Shown in pieces: positions 27,063 through 35,319 of a DNA stretch of 64,000 nt (position 1 is the first letter of the stretch; each line of letters starts with the position of its first letter). Origin of the DNA: Metabacillus sp. KUDC1714 (lineage in GTDB: Bacteria > Bacillota > Bacilli > Bacillales > Bacillaceae). The stretch lies in NCBI RefSeq assembly GCF_014217835.1, contig NZ_CP055263.1:2483501-2547500 (forward strand), read 5' to 3'. A model generated the notes under the pieces. That model had not been told where the DNA came from. It did no database searches and saw nothing but the letters and a program-made list of their open reading frames with translations. Made by a program: the position numbers and the translations under genes.

Positions 27063-29058
27063 TACACCTACAAAAAAGGTTAATATTTTAATGGTGGATG
27101 ATCATCCAGAAAATCTATTAGCATTGGAAGCTGTACTCATATCTCCAAACTATCACTTAGTTAGTGCGAACTCAGGAAAAGAAGCTTTAAAGTGTATGCT
27201 TAAACATGATTTTGCTGTTATTTTACTTGATGTACAAATGCCTGGGCTAAATGGTTTTGAAACAGCTAAACTTATTAAAGCTAGAGAAAAAACCAGACAT
27301 ATACCGATTATTTTTATAACGGCAATTAGTCAAGATATGGAAAATGTTCAGCAAGGTTATTCTGTAGGTGCGATTGATTATATTTTTAAGCCATTTCATC
27401 CAGAAACGCTTAAACAGAAAATTGAACAATTTGTGAAAATTCACAAAAAGCATGAAGAGAATATTATTCAAAGTGACTTAGAACGTAATGTCGAACTTAA
27501 TGAAGTTAATAAAAAACTTGATCGAACAACTTTAAATTTACGCCGCACGGAAGCATTAGCAAAAGTTATTGGTGAAACCTTAATGGATACCATTGTGACT
27601 TTTGATGAACAAGGCTTTATTCTATCGGTTAATCCAGCTGTAAAAACCATGTTTGGCTATGAAGCTGAAGAAATAATCGGTAAAAATATTGTAATGCTAT
27701 TTCTAAAGATGAAGGATGACAATGAGAATAAATCATCATTTTCTATCTTTTCCTCTATAAAAAAAGCTGTAGGCAAGGTGATTGAGTCTGTTTCATTACG
27801 AAAGGATGAAAGTTACTTTCCTGCCGATATTCAAATTGGAGAAACGACAGTGGAAGATCAACAGATTTTTGTCTGTACAATTCGTGACATCACTGAAAGA
27901 AAGCAAATAGAGGAAGTTAAAAGGCAAAAGCTACATAATATGGAGCATATAGTCGAAGAACGGACCTTTGAGCTTTTAAAGGCTAACGAGAAGCTTCAAA
28001 AAGAGATAGAAGAACGAAATAAGATAGCGGATCATCTTTATCTTTCTCAAGAAAGATTTAGGAAAATCTTTGAATCTAGTCCTTGTTTAATGGCGATTTT
28101 TTCACTTAAAGATAAAATGTTTATCGACATAAATACAAGCTGGGTGAACATTATTGGATATAGTTATGAGGAGTTGGTAAACAAAAGTATTAATATACAA
28201 CATTTTATCGATGAATCAGATGGCAGCTATATCGATCTCAATCAGACCATACGTAATAGGAAAATTAGCTACAAAACGAAAAATGGCGAGATTCGGGCAG
28301 GGTTATTGTCAACAGAAATGATAGATATTCATCCAGAGCCATGCACCCTTATTGTTTTGACTGATATTACGGAAAGGGTTCATTTGGAGAAGGAAATGTA
28401 TCGATTAGATCGTTTGAATTTAATTGGAGAGATGGCTGCTGGAATTGCCCATGAAATTCGAAATCCGATGACAACGGTTCACGGCTTTTTACAAGTTACT
28501 AGGAATGACCGTGATAATTTACCTGTAGAAATTGTTGATTTAATGTTAGAAGAATTAAATAGAGCGAACTCAATCATTACCGAGTTCCTTAATTTGGCTA
28601 AGAATAAGGTTAGCGTTAAGATGAAGCATAATTTAAATACCATCATCGAAGCTTTATCACCATTGATTCAAGCAGAAGCATTGCGTTCAAGTAAGCATAT
28701 ATATCTTGATTTAGGAAAATGTCCAGATATTTACCTTGACCAAAAGGAGATTCGTCAGCTTATTTTAAATATTGCACTCAATGGACTTGATGCAATGTCA
28801 TCAGGTGGAAAACTTACGATAAAAACGTATATAGAAGAACGAGCAGTCATTTTGGAAGTAAAAGATCAAGGTTCAGGCATAAGCCCTGAGGTTTTAGAGA
28901 AAATCGGAACACCTTTCTTTACTACTAAGGAGAAGGGAACTGGATTAGGGCTAGCTATCTGCTATAGTGTAGCGGAACGCCACCATGCTGACATTGATAT
29001 CGAAACGGGTAGTATGGGAACAATTTTCTCGATTCGTTTTGACTTAAATCATAATTAA
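27028..29058 (+). CDS. REC-PAS-PAS sensor histidine kinase
   Basis: 676 residues. N-terminal receiver (~20-135; MVDDHPENLLALEA, LLDVQMPG, FKPFHP), a coiled coil, PAS1 (~180-300), coiled coil, PAS2 (~340-455), HisKA with GEMAAGIAHEIRNPMTTV and HATPase motifs LNIALNGLDAM, DQGSGI and GTGLGLAI. No membrane segment, so cytoplasmic. The N-terminal receiver could accept phosphate from the hybrid kinase upstream, giving a relay. ATG 27028 follows ACGGAGA by 5 bases and overlaps the CheR gene by 35 bases, so translation is probably coupled. ATG 27004 is an alternative start. Confidence 0.85.
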   Translation: MHRKNSIAKLNSTPTKKVNILMVDDHPENLLALEAVLISPNYHLVSANSGKEALKCMLKHDFAVILLDVQMPGLNGFETAKLIKAREKTRHIPIIFITAISQDMENVQQGYSVGAIDYIFKPFHPETLKQKIEQFVKIHKKHEENIIQSDLERNVELNEVNKKLDRTTLNLRRTEALAKVIGETLMDTIVTFDEQGFILSVNPAVKTMFGYEAEEIIGKNIVMLFLKMKDDNENKSSFSIFSSIKKAVGKVIESVSLRKDESYFPADIQIGETTVEDQQIFVCTIRDITERKQIEEVKRQKLHNMEHIVEERTFELLKANEKLQKEIEERNKIADHLYLSQERFRKIFESSPCLMAIFSLKDKMFIDINTSWVNIIGYSYEELVNKSINIQHFIDESDGSYIDLNQTIRNRKISYKTKNGEIRAGLLSTEMIDIHPEPCTLIVLTDITERVHLEKEMYRLDRLNLIGEMAAGIAHEIRNPMTTVHGFLQVTRNDRDNLPVEIVDLMLEELNRANSIITEFLNLAKNKVSVKMKHNLNTIIEALSPLIQAEALRSSKHIYLDLGKCPDIYLDQKEIRQLILNIALNGLDAMSSGGKLTIKTYIEERAVILEVKDQGSGISPEVLEKIGTPFFTTKEKGTGLGLAICYSVAERHHADIDIETGSMGTIFSIRFDLNHN

Positions 29059-29164
29059 AATAACTTATTGAGTAATTGTATGAAGGTGAATAGACTAAAA
29101 CCTTCGCAAATTTATTAGACCTACTTTCTTTCGACATGAATCAATACAGAGAGGAGAGGATGGC

Positions 29165-30115
29165 GTGTTTAAAAAAAGCAAATTACTTTTGCTTATTGTC
29201 TTTGTCTTTTCTGCCATTATTATAGGATTTATCACGAAATCATTTGCAGACGAAAAGCCAAAAGTAGTCGTTGTTTTTAAGGATTTAAATTCTCAGTATT
29301 GGGAAATTCTTAATGCTGGTGTTATTAAAGGGTTTCAAGACTTTGGTATAGATGGTAAAGTACTTGCACCTCGAGTCGGGACAATTGAAGAACAGAATGC
29401 AATATTAGAACAGGTACTTAAAGAAAAGCCTGATGTATTGGTCGTTTCGCCAATTGTACCATCCGAGGCCATACCAATATTGGAAAAATTTGTTGAAATC
29501 GAAATTCCTGTATTACTTTTGGATACAGATGATCCGTGGGCAAATAAAACAAGTTATATTGGTACTAATAACTTTGAATTAGGTGAAAAAGCAGGATCAT
29601 TAATAGCATCCCACCTTCAGCCTGGAGATGAAGTAGCTCTTATTGGCGGCGACCTATCAAGCCCTGTATCTGGTGATCGAATGAGAGGAGCTAAACAAAG
29701 TTTAGAAGATGCTGGGATCATAGTTGCGGCGCAAATTACTGAATTATCCAATGATTCTAAACCAGTAAGAAATGCAATGACAACAATTTTAAAGAATCAC
29801 CATGATATTAAAGGAGTAATGGCATCAAATGACGAGATTGCACTAAAGGCTCTAGATGTTATTAATGAGCGTGGAATGAACATACCGGTTACAGGAGCAG
29901 ATGGAACTACCGAAATGCTTGAATTAATTAAAGATGGGACGTTACCTGGTACAGTAGCACAAAATCCATATGATATGGGTTACTTAAGTGTTGAAAACGC
30001 ATTAAAAGTTGCAGAGGGAGAAAAGGTTGAGAAAAACATTGATAGTGGTGTAGATATCATTATTAAAGAAAATGCGGAAGGTAGACTGAAATTTCTTAAT
30101 AAGTTGTTGAAGTGA
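29165..30115 (+). CDS. Periplasmic-type sugar-binding protein (RbsB/LuxP-like)
   Basis: 316 residues from GTG 29165 (RBS GAGGAGAGGA). An N-terminal hydrophobic segment (~5-25) serves as signal peptide or anchor; there is no lipobox cysteine, so it may stay membrane-bound through an uncleaved helix. The rest is a peripheral-type sugar-binding domain: VFKDLNSQYWEILNAG, VSPIVPSEAIPIL, GGDLSSPVSGDRMRGA, MASNDEIALKAL and VTGADGTTEML. No ABC permease or ATPase is adjacent. It may present a ligand to the hybrid kinase of the same cluster, as LuxP does to LuxQ; inferred from context. Confidence 0.82.
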   Translation: MFKKSKLLLLIVFVFSAIIIGFITKSFADEKPKVVVVFKDLNSQYWEILNAGVIKGFQDFGIDGKVLAPRVGTIEEQNAILEQVLKEKPDVLVVSPIVPSEAIPILEKFVEIEIPVLLLDTDDPWANKTSYIGTNNFELGEKAGSLIASHLQPGDEVALIGGDLSSPVSGDRMRGAKQSLEDAGIIVAAQITELSNDSKPVRNAMTTILKNHHDIKGVMASNDEIALKALDVINERGMNIPVTGADGTTEMLELIKDGTLPGTVAQNPYDMGYLSVENALKVAEGEKVEKNIDSGVDIIIKENAEGRLKFLNKLLK

Positions 30116-30143
30116 TATACCTTAAGTAAACAATGCAAAATTA

Positions 30144-30180
30144 AAGAATCCTTGCTTAATTGCAAGGATTCTTACTTTTT
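30144..30180 (+). terminator. Terminator of the signalling cluster
   Basis: AAGAATCCTTGC, loop TTAATT, GCAAGGATTCTT, then T-rich sequence. Confidence 0.85.
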
Positions 30181-30229
30181 ATAAAAGGTATGACTCAACA
30201 GCCAAGGTTTCAAGTCATCCTTCTACTCC

Positions 30230-30403
30230 CTAACGACGATGTTGAACAAGGTCAATGGCTCCTAATACAACGTGAGCTAAACCAAAACCAAAAACAGTGT
30301 TTGCAACCATTTTATTAGAACCACGTTTTTGCTTTAACACATAACCTGTAGCTGTTACTGCTGAGCCTAATGCAGTTGGAATTAACCCTTCACGAATATT
30401 CAT
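30230..30403 (-). CDS. Small membrane protein, function unknown
   Basis: 57 residues (MNIREGLIPTALGSAVTATG...) with two hydrophobic segments (~5-22 and ~38-55) joined by a basic loop and a basic C-terminus (VQHRR). GGAGG lies 8 bases before this ATG on the minus strand; an upstream ATG is too close to the RBS. The downstream strand has no obvious operon partner. I do not recognise a named family. Confidence 0.65.
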   Translation of the reverse strand: MNIREGLIPTALGSAVTATGYVLKQKRGSNKMVANTVFGFGLAHVVLGAIDLVQHRR

Positions 30404-30650
30404 AGTCATTTTCCTCCACATCGTAGTTAGTTGGTGTATTTACACCGTTTTTTAATATTCCCATTATTGAATGTGAATATTAAATATAGTATTTGGTGGT
30501 TAATATGACCTGAGATCATCAAGCATAAACGTCAGTATTTCGTTGTATACTTGATTTTGGAAGCCTTCTCTAAATCTAATATCTAAATTGAGTACAATGT
30601 AAATGTTCTGTAAAATAAAAAAAAGTCATTATAAAATGAAGGTGTATTGA

Positions 30651-31769
30651 ATGAGAAAATTTATCGTAGTAGGGGCAGGGATTCTCGGTGCATCGACCGC
30701 ATATCACCTTGCAAATGCAGGGGCTGATGTTACAATAGTTGATCGTCATGACCAAGGTCAGGCTACAGATGCAGCAGCTGGGATTGTTTGTCCATGGCTT
30801 TCACAACGACGCAATAAAGCATGGTATCAGCTTGTAAAGGGTGGAGCAAAGTATTATCCTGAATTGATTAAAAAATTAGAAGATGACGGTGAAAAGGAAA
30901 CAGGGTATAAGTGTGTTGGGGCAATTAGCCTCCATACGGATGAGGAAAAGCTAAAAAAGATGGCTGAACGTGCACAGAAACGACGTGAGGATGCACCAGA
31001 GATTGGTGAAATTACAATTTTATCGCCGGCTGAGACAAAAAAACTATTTCCTCCACTTTCTGAGGAATATGGCTCTGTTCATGTGAGTGGAGGAGCACGC
31101 GTAAACGGACGAGCTATCCGTAAAGCTTTAATAAATGCTGCTATAAAGAATGGTGCTGTATTTCACCTAGGTGACGCCAGTCTAGTACATAAAGATGAAC
31201 GAGTCAGTGGAATCAAACTGAATGAAAAGGTTTTAAATGCTGACCAGGTTATTGTCACTGCTGGAGCATGGTCAAAGGAATTAATTGAGCCATTAGGTAT
31301 CCGGTTTTTAGTAACCGCTCAAAAAGCACAGATTGTTCACCTTGAAATTCAAGGTACGGATACGAGTCATTGGCCAGTTGTAATGCCACCAAATGACCAA
31401 TATATTTTAACGTTTGAAGATGGTCGAGTTGTTGTCGGTGCAACACATGAAGATGAGGTTGGACTAGACTATAGAGTAACAGCTGGTGGACTGAATGAAA
31501 TTTTTGGAAAGGCCTTGGCAGTTGCACCAGGCTTAGCGAATTGTACGATGCTTGAAACAAGAGTAGGTTTTCGGCCGTTTACTCCTGGTTTCCTTCCTGT
31601 TATAGGTGCTTTACCGAATTACGAAGGGCTCTTACTGGCTAATGGGTTAGGTGCCTCGGGGTTAACAAGTGGTCCATATTTAGGATCTGAGCTTGCAAAA
31701 CTGGCACTAGGGGAGAAGACAGAGATTGATGTATCTCTCTATGATGTAGCTGGAGCTCTTGGGATTTAG
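30651..31769 (+). CDS. FAD-dependent amino acid oxidoreductase (DadA/YurR type)
   Basis: 372 residues of the DAO fold. N-terminal FAD-binding VVGAGILGASTAYHLANAG, the family motif DAAAGIVCPW (~45), VIVTAGAWSKEL (~200) and the C-terminal GFRPFTPGFLPVIG...NGLGASGLTSGP. Family members oxidise D-amino acids, glycine or other secondary amines; the specific substrate cannot be read from sequence. It resembles B. subtilis YurR. The gene is monocistronic, with a 250-bp upstream region in which I see no clear operator. Confidence 0.82.
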   Translation: MRKFIVVGAGILGASTAYHLANAGADVTIVDRHDQGQATDAAAGIVCPWLSQRRNKAWYQLVKGGAKYYPELIKKLEDDGEKETGYKCVGAISLHTDEEKLKKMAERAQKRREDAPEIGEITILSPAETKKLFPPLSEEYGSVHVSGGARVNGRAIRKALINAAIKNGAVFHLGDASLVHKDERVSGIKLNEKVLNADQVIVTAGAWSKELIEPLGIRFLVTAQKAQIVHLEIQGTDTSHWPVVMPPNDQYILTFEDGRVVVGATHEDEVGLDYRVTAGGLNEIFGKALAVAPGLANCTMLETRVGFRPFTPGFLPVIGALPNYEGLLLANGLGASGLTSGPYLGSELAKLALGEKTEIDVSLYDVAGALGI

Positions 31770-31880
31770 TGTTAGGTAACTATGCCTGGCACTTTTTTAT
31801 ATAAAATATAAGGTTTAATATCGCGAATATTGCTATAATTAACTCAAATTCAGCTAGATTAAAAGAATAGGATGGACGAT

Positions 31881-32792
31881 GTGAAAAATACTCAATTTTA
31901 TTATGTAGGCCTTATCCTCGTGGCCATAATCTGGGGTGTTAATTTTGGAATTTCTCGTTTTGCAATGGAAGTGTTTTCTCCTGAGGTGTTTGTTTTTCTT
32001 AGGTTTGGCTTAGCTCTACCGATTTTGTTTGGAGTATTGAAATGGACAGAGGGAAGTGTGAAAGTAGAGAAAGGCGATCTACTAAAGTTGGCAATTATCG
32101 GTTTCTTTGGGGTAACTGTTTTAGAAATATTAGTGATGTATTCAATAAAGTTTACGACACTTGCAAACGCTTCATTATTAAATGTTGCACCATGGCCAAT
32201 CTTTGCCGCTCTTTTTGCACCCCTTTTTACAAAGGAAGTGATGACACCTAGATTAGCGATTGGTGGATTTGTAGCATTAATCGGGGTGTTCCTTATTATT
32301 TTAGGTGGTAAGGATGGATTTGATTTTAGTTCTCAGTATATGCTGGGAAACATACTTGCACTGTTGATTAGCTTAATAGGAGCATTGTTTAATTTAGCCT
32401 GTATGCCTTTAATGAAAAAATATTCACCCTTACGTGTATCAGCATGGTATATATTATTTGGTTCATTGCTCTTATTTCCTGTAACTTTGGGAGGGTGGCA
32501 AACTATACAGTGGAATGATTTTACAATAGGTGTATGGGGGGCAATTGCCTACAACGTTATACTATGTACTGTTGCAGCATTCGTTATTTGGAATCTATCA
32601 ATGAATAAAGTAGGTGCAGCAAAATCGAATTTTTACAGATATTTTGTACCTGCTGCAGCCGCGGTAACTGGTGCATTCTTTTTTAATGAGCAAATATTGA
32701 TTACACAAATAATTGGTGGCATTGTCATCATTTTCGGTCTTGCATGGATTGCGATGGAGAGAAAGCCAATTACGGCAGAGGTAAGCGGCTAA
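31881..32792 (+). CDS. EamA/DMT-family transporter
   Basis: 303 residues with ten predicted TM helices in two EamA repeats (~5-140 and ~155-295). The first repeat has AIIWGVNFGISRFAM and the end of the second has GGIVIIFGLAWIAM. These drug/metabolite superfamily proteins usually export amino acids or other metabolites. GTG 31881 is preferred because AGGATGGA ends 5 bases before it; ATG 31872 lies inside that RBS. A long hairpin follows. Confidence 0.85.
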   Translation: MKNTQFYYVGLILVAIIWGVNFGISRFAMEVFSPEVFVFLRFGLALPILFGVLKWTEGSVKVEKGDLLKLAIIGFFGVTVLEILVMYSIKFTTLANASLLNVAPWPIFAALFAPLFTKEVMTPRLAIGGFVALIGVFLIILGGKDGFDFSSQYMLGNILALLISLIGALFNLACMPLMKKYSPLRVSAWYILFGSLLLFPVTLGGWQTIQWNDFTIGVWGAIAYNVILCTVAAFVIWNLSMNKVGAAKSNFYRYFVPAAAAVTGAFFFNEQILITQIIGGIVIIFGLAWIAMERKPITAEVSG

Positions 32793-32793
32793 A

Positions 32794-32832
32794 AATGAAG
32801 GGAAGCAGCATTTGATGCTGCTTCCCTTCATT
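32794..32832. terminator. 17-bp perfect hairpin after the EamA gene
   Basis: AATGAAGGGAAGCAGCA, loop TTTGA, TGCTGCTTCCCTTCATT. There is no T-run after the stem, so it may act as an intrinsic-stem terminator or RNA-stabilising structure. Confidence 0.6.
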
Positions 32833-32902
32833 CGTTAATCACTATTTTCACATTCTTGGTGTACTAACTAGATATTGATTTTCTAGCCATGCTTGTTAAT
32901 CT

Positions 32903-33019
32903 CTATAGTGCAAAAACCATAACTTTAACAGTGAATATACTAAGTTGATAAAGAAAATACAAACAAAATCCAACAAGTGTAAAAAATACTAAAAAAGTAG
33001 CAGGTAATATACTTTTCAT
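32903..33019 (-). CDS. Candidate 38-residue hydrophobic peptide
   Basis: Minus-strand ORF MKSILPATFLVFFTLVGFC... with one long TM segment, preceded by GTGAGG 8 bases before the ATG. No homologue is recognised. It lies in a gene-poor stretch (32833-33592). The RBS spacing and lysine-then-hydrophobic pattern are the only support. Confidence 0.35.
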   Translation of the reverse strand: MKSILPATFLVFFTLVGFCLYFLYQLSIFTVKVMVFAL

Positions 33020-33303
33020 TTTAGTAACCTCACAATCTCTTAAGTATAAAAAACATTATTACCATTTTTATAGAGTATATACATTGAAAAAGTGAGTAAA
33101 AAAATAATAGCACATTCATCAGCGAGATTATTGCCAACAAGACATGCAAATGAACTTAAATGCTTTTGTGAGTATTTGTTACATAGGTGGCAAATAAGAA
33201 GAGTAATTGAATAAAAAACCATGTTACATAACCTGACGTGAATACTTACAAGTACTTTTGGATGCTGTATTGTTAAAGTATCAAAGGTAAAGGGGCTGTC
33301 AAA

Positions 33304-33372
33304 ATGAAAAATTCAAAGGTAGGATTCCTAACATTTATTATTTTAACAGTGAAAATTGCATTTACTTACTAA
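33304..33372 (+). CDS. Candidate 22-residue hydrophobic peptide
   Basis: MKNSKVGFLTFIILTVKIAF then TY and stop. AAGGGG lies 8 bases before the ATG, and a good terminator follows at 33442-33480, so a short transcript is plausible. The same frame continues after the TAA for another 22 codons. No family recognised. Confidence 0.3.
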   Translation: MKNSKVGFLTFIILTVKIAFTY

Positions 33373-33441
33373 GGTAATCATTTTATTAAAATTCGCTTAG
33401 GGTTTGAGGATTTTAGCTTTATTATAAAAGGTATGTTATAG

Positions 33442-33480
33442 AAAAATCACACTCTTTAAAATTGGAGTGTGATTTTTCAT
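33442..33480 (+). terminator. Terminator in the 32.8-33.6 kb gap
   Basis: AAAAATCACACTC, ten-base loop, GAGTGTGATTTTT. The stem carries its own A and T tracts and so could work in both directions. Confidence 0.75.
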
Positions 33481-33592
33481 TTCATTATTTATGAAGTGGA
33501 AATGTGGTTTAAATATCTGAGCAGCTATAAGTATGTCAGAAAGTAGGATTTAAAGAAGTTTTAGGATCTTAAAAGAAAATGAAAAAAGTATC

Positions 33593-33787
33593 CTAGTTTA
33601 AAATTTCCTTCACCCTTCCAACCTGTCCATCTTTTAGCCTTACCTTAATACCGTGAGGATGAAAACTCGAGTTAGTAAGGATATCTTTTACAACACCTTC
33701 AGTTAAAGTACCAGTTCTTTGGTGTTGCTTCAAAACAATTTTGACAGATATCCCAGCTGTGATGTTCTTTCGTTCTTGACCGTTCAA
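33593..33787 (-). CDS. ywbE: YwbE-family protein
   Basis: 64 residues, small basic beta-rich protein with GISVKIVLKQHQRTGTLTEG and FHPHGIKVRLKDGQVGRVKEI, diagnostic of the YwbE family (DUF2196), of unknown function. The start is TTG, preceded by GAGG 7-8 bases upstream on the minus strand. In B. subtilis ywbE lies next to ywbD; here ywbD is 5.5 kb away beyond a repeat and a catabolic operon. Confidence 0.85.
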   Translation of the reverse strand: MNGQERKNITAGISVKIVLKQHQRTGTLTEGVVKDILTNSSFHPHGIKVRLKDGQVGRVKEILN

Positions 33788-33877
33788 TGATCTGCCTCTT
33801 TTCTTTTTTTGAATTGTATCTCTATAGAGTAGCCTAAACCCTCATAGGTGTAAACTAGATGAATCTTTTTCTTTTTT

Positions 33878-34098
33878 AGGCTGACTCGCCAAACTTTGTT
33901 GCTATTTACCAAGTTGTGCAGCGTGGTTGATTGCAGCGAGAGATGCTCGTTTCCGCGAGGAGGGAGGTGAGTCTCCTCGGCGTAAACGCCTGCGGGGTCT
34001 CACCTGTCCCGCTACTCCCGCAGGAGTCTCGCAATCCGCTCCAAACAAACTTAAACAGTTTTCGTTTTAAAAGCAACAACCTCTAAGAAAAGTGCCTT
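33878..34098 (+). repeat. ~220-bp intergenic repeat, copy A
   Basis: Left end GGCTGACTCGCCAAACTTTG; right end AGCAACAACCTC...AAAGTGCC. The middle holds the GC-rich core CGCCTGCGGGGTCTCACC...CCGCTACTCCCGCAGGAGTC. It is the most divergent of the four plus-oriented copies. The ends are imperfect inverted repeats. It lies between ywbE and the lacI promoter. Confidence 0.8.
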
Positions 34099-34124
34099 TA
34101 TTTAATAAAATCAAAAATAATTTA

Positions 34125-34153
34125 TTGAACTTCTAGGCAGGCTATTATATAAT
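34125..34153 (+). promoter_or_regulatory. Sigma-A promoter of lacI-type regulator
   Basis: TTGAAC (34125-34130), 17-bp spacer, TATAAT (34148-34153). The LacI-type operator begins 12 bases after the -10, so binding would block the start. Confidence 0.75.
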
Positions 34154-34165
34154 CATCTTAAAGTT

Positions 34166-34181
34166 AGTTAACCGCTTAACT
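34166..34181 (+). promoter_or_regulatory. LacI-type operator 1 (autoregulation)
   Basis: AGTTAACCGCTTAACT has 6-base perfect arms and a central CG, the usual shape for LacI-family operators. It lies between the promoter and the RBS of the regulator gene. It shares TTAACCG with operator 2. Confidence 0.65.
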
Positions 34182-34190
34182 GGAGGCAAT

Positions 34191-35216
34191 ATGAATCAAA
34201 AAATAACGATACGAGATGTAGCAAAACACGCTGGAGTTTCATCTGCAACAGTATCCTATGTGCTAAATGGAGTAAATAAGGTATCAGAAGAAACAAAAGA
34301 GAGAGTTCTTTTAGCTATTGAAGAGCTAAACTATCAGCCTGATTTTACTGCAATTAGCTTATCCAAACGAAAGTCAAAAATGTTAGGCGTTATTATGCCT
34401 TTAGTAAATGATTCATTATCACCAATTTTTAAAGAAAATCATTACTTTAGTGAACTGCTCAGTGGGGTAGAATATGTATGTCGTAAAAATGGCTATGATT
34501 TTCTAATCTCTGGTATCTCAAAGCCAGAGGAATGCAAAAACTGGGTTATGAAACGAAATTTAGATGCACTTCTTGTATTTGGAAGGTTTCCTCTTAAAGT
34601 ATATGAAGAAATGAAAACGTTATCCACACCTTTAGTGTTTGTCGATTCGTTTGAAGAATATGCAAATTTTTATCATAATATCCGAATAGACGACGAACAT
34701 GGAGGATATTTAGGAACGAAGCATTTAATTGAATTAGGACATAAGAATATTAGTTTTGTTCCGAATGGGAGAGTAGATTGTAATGTCGATGGACAGCGCT
34801 TCCAAGGGTATAAACGAGCATTGTCTGAGGCGAATATTGAATTTAAATCAAGTATGATCATTGAAGGAAAAGCTAATTCTTTTGAAAATGGCTATAGAAT
34901 AGGAACAGAAATTGCCAAAAACCAACAGATGACCGCAATATTTACGTCATCAGATATTACTGCACTAGGAATAATGAAATCGCTTAATGATTCTGGTAAA
35001 AGGATACCAAAAGATATTTCGATTGTCGGTTTTGATGACTTGATGATTAGTAGATATTCATCGCCAAGTTTAACGACTATACGTCAAGATGTTTTTCGTA
35101 AAGGAGCGGTTTCAGCAGAGACTGCAATTGATGCCATTGAAAATAAGGATCTTCAACCAAAACAAATTATGCTGCCTGTTGAACTTGTTGTTCGAGATTC
35201 TACGACAAACATTTAA
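34191..35216 (+). CDS. LacI-family transcriptional regulator
   Basis: 341 residues. The N-terminal helix-turn-helix and hinge TIRDVAKHAGVSSATVSYVLNG (~6-27) is followed by a periplasmic-binding-like effector domain (~60-335; IFTSSDITALGIMKSLNDSG, ISIVGFDD). It should bind the two TTAACCG-containing operators here and repress both itself and the downstream thuA-type operon until a sugar ligand appears. RBS TGGAGGC. The effector is unknown. Confidence 0.9.
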   Translation: MNQKITIRDVAKHAGVSSATVSYVLNGVNKVSEETKERVLLAIEELNYQPDFTAISLSKRKSKMLGVIMPLVNDSLSPIFKENHYFSELLSGVEYVCRKNGYDFLISGISKPEECKNWVMKRNLDALLVFGRFPLKVYEEMKTLSTPLVFVDSFEEYANFYHNIRIDDEHGGYLGTKHLIELGHKNISFVPNGRVDCNVDGQRFQGYKRALSEANIEFKSSMIIEGKANSFENGYRIGTEIAKNQQMTAIFTSSDITALGIMKSLNDSGKRIPKDISIVGFDDLMISRYSSPSLTTIRQDVFRKGAVSAETAIDAIENKDLQPKQIMLPVELVVRDSTTNI

Positions 35217-35256
35217 GGGGGTGAGTTCATCTAATCAAGTTGTAAAATTATCAGTT

Positions 35257-35270
35257 GTTAACCGGTTCAC
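35257..35270 (+). promoter_or_regulatory. LacI-type operator 2, upstream of thuA
   Basis: GTTAACCGGTTCAC: palindromic ACCGGT core, arms GTTA/TCAC. It lies in the 104-bp gap between lacI and thuA, 50 bp before the thuA start. Confidence 0.65.
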
Positions 35271-35319
35271 TTATGAATGTAAACACGATATATAAAAATA
35301 ATAGATTAGGGTGAAAACT

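Noticed and set aside
23439..29058. Classical chemotaxis operon
   Set aside because: Only a CheR-type gene is present; CheA, CheW, CheB and receptors are missing, and the kinases have HisKA domains of the stress/relay type.
33040..33222. Minus-strand 60-codon hydrophobic frame
   Set aside because: No Shine-Dalgarno before its ATG and no recognisable family; A+T-rich DNA gives such frames often.
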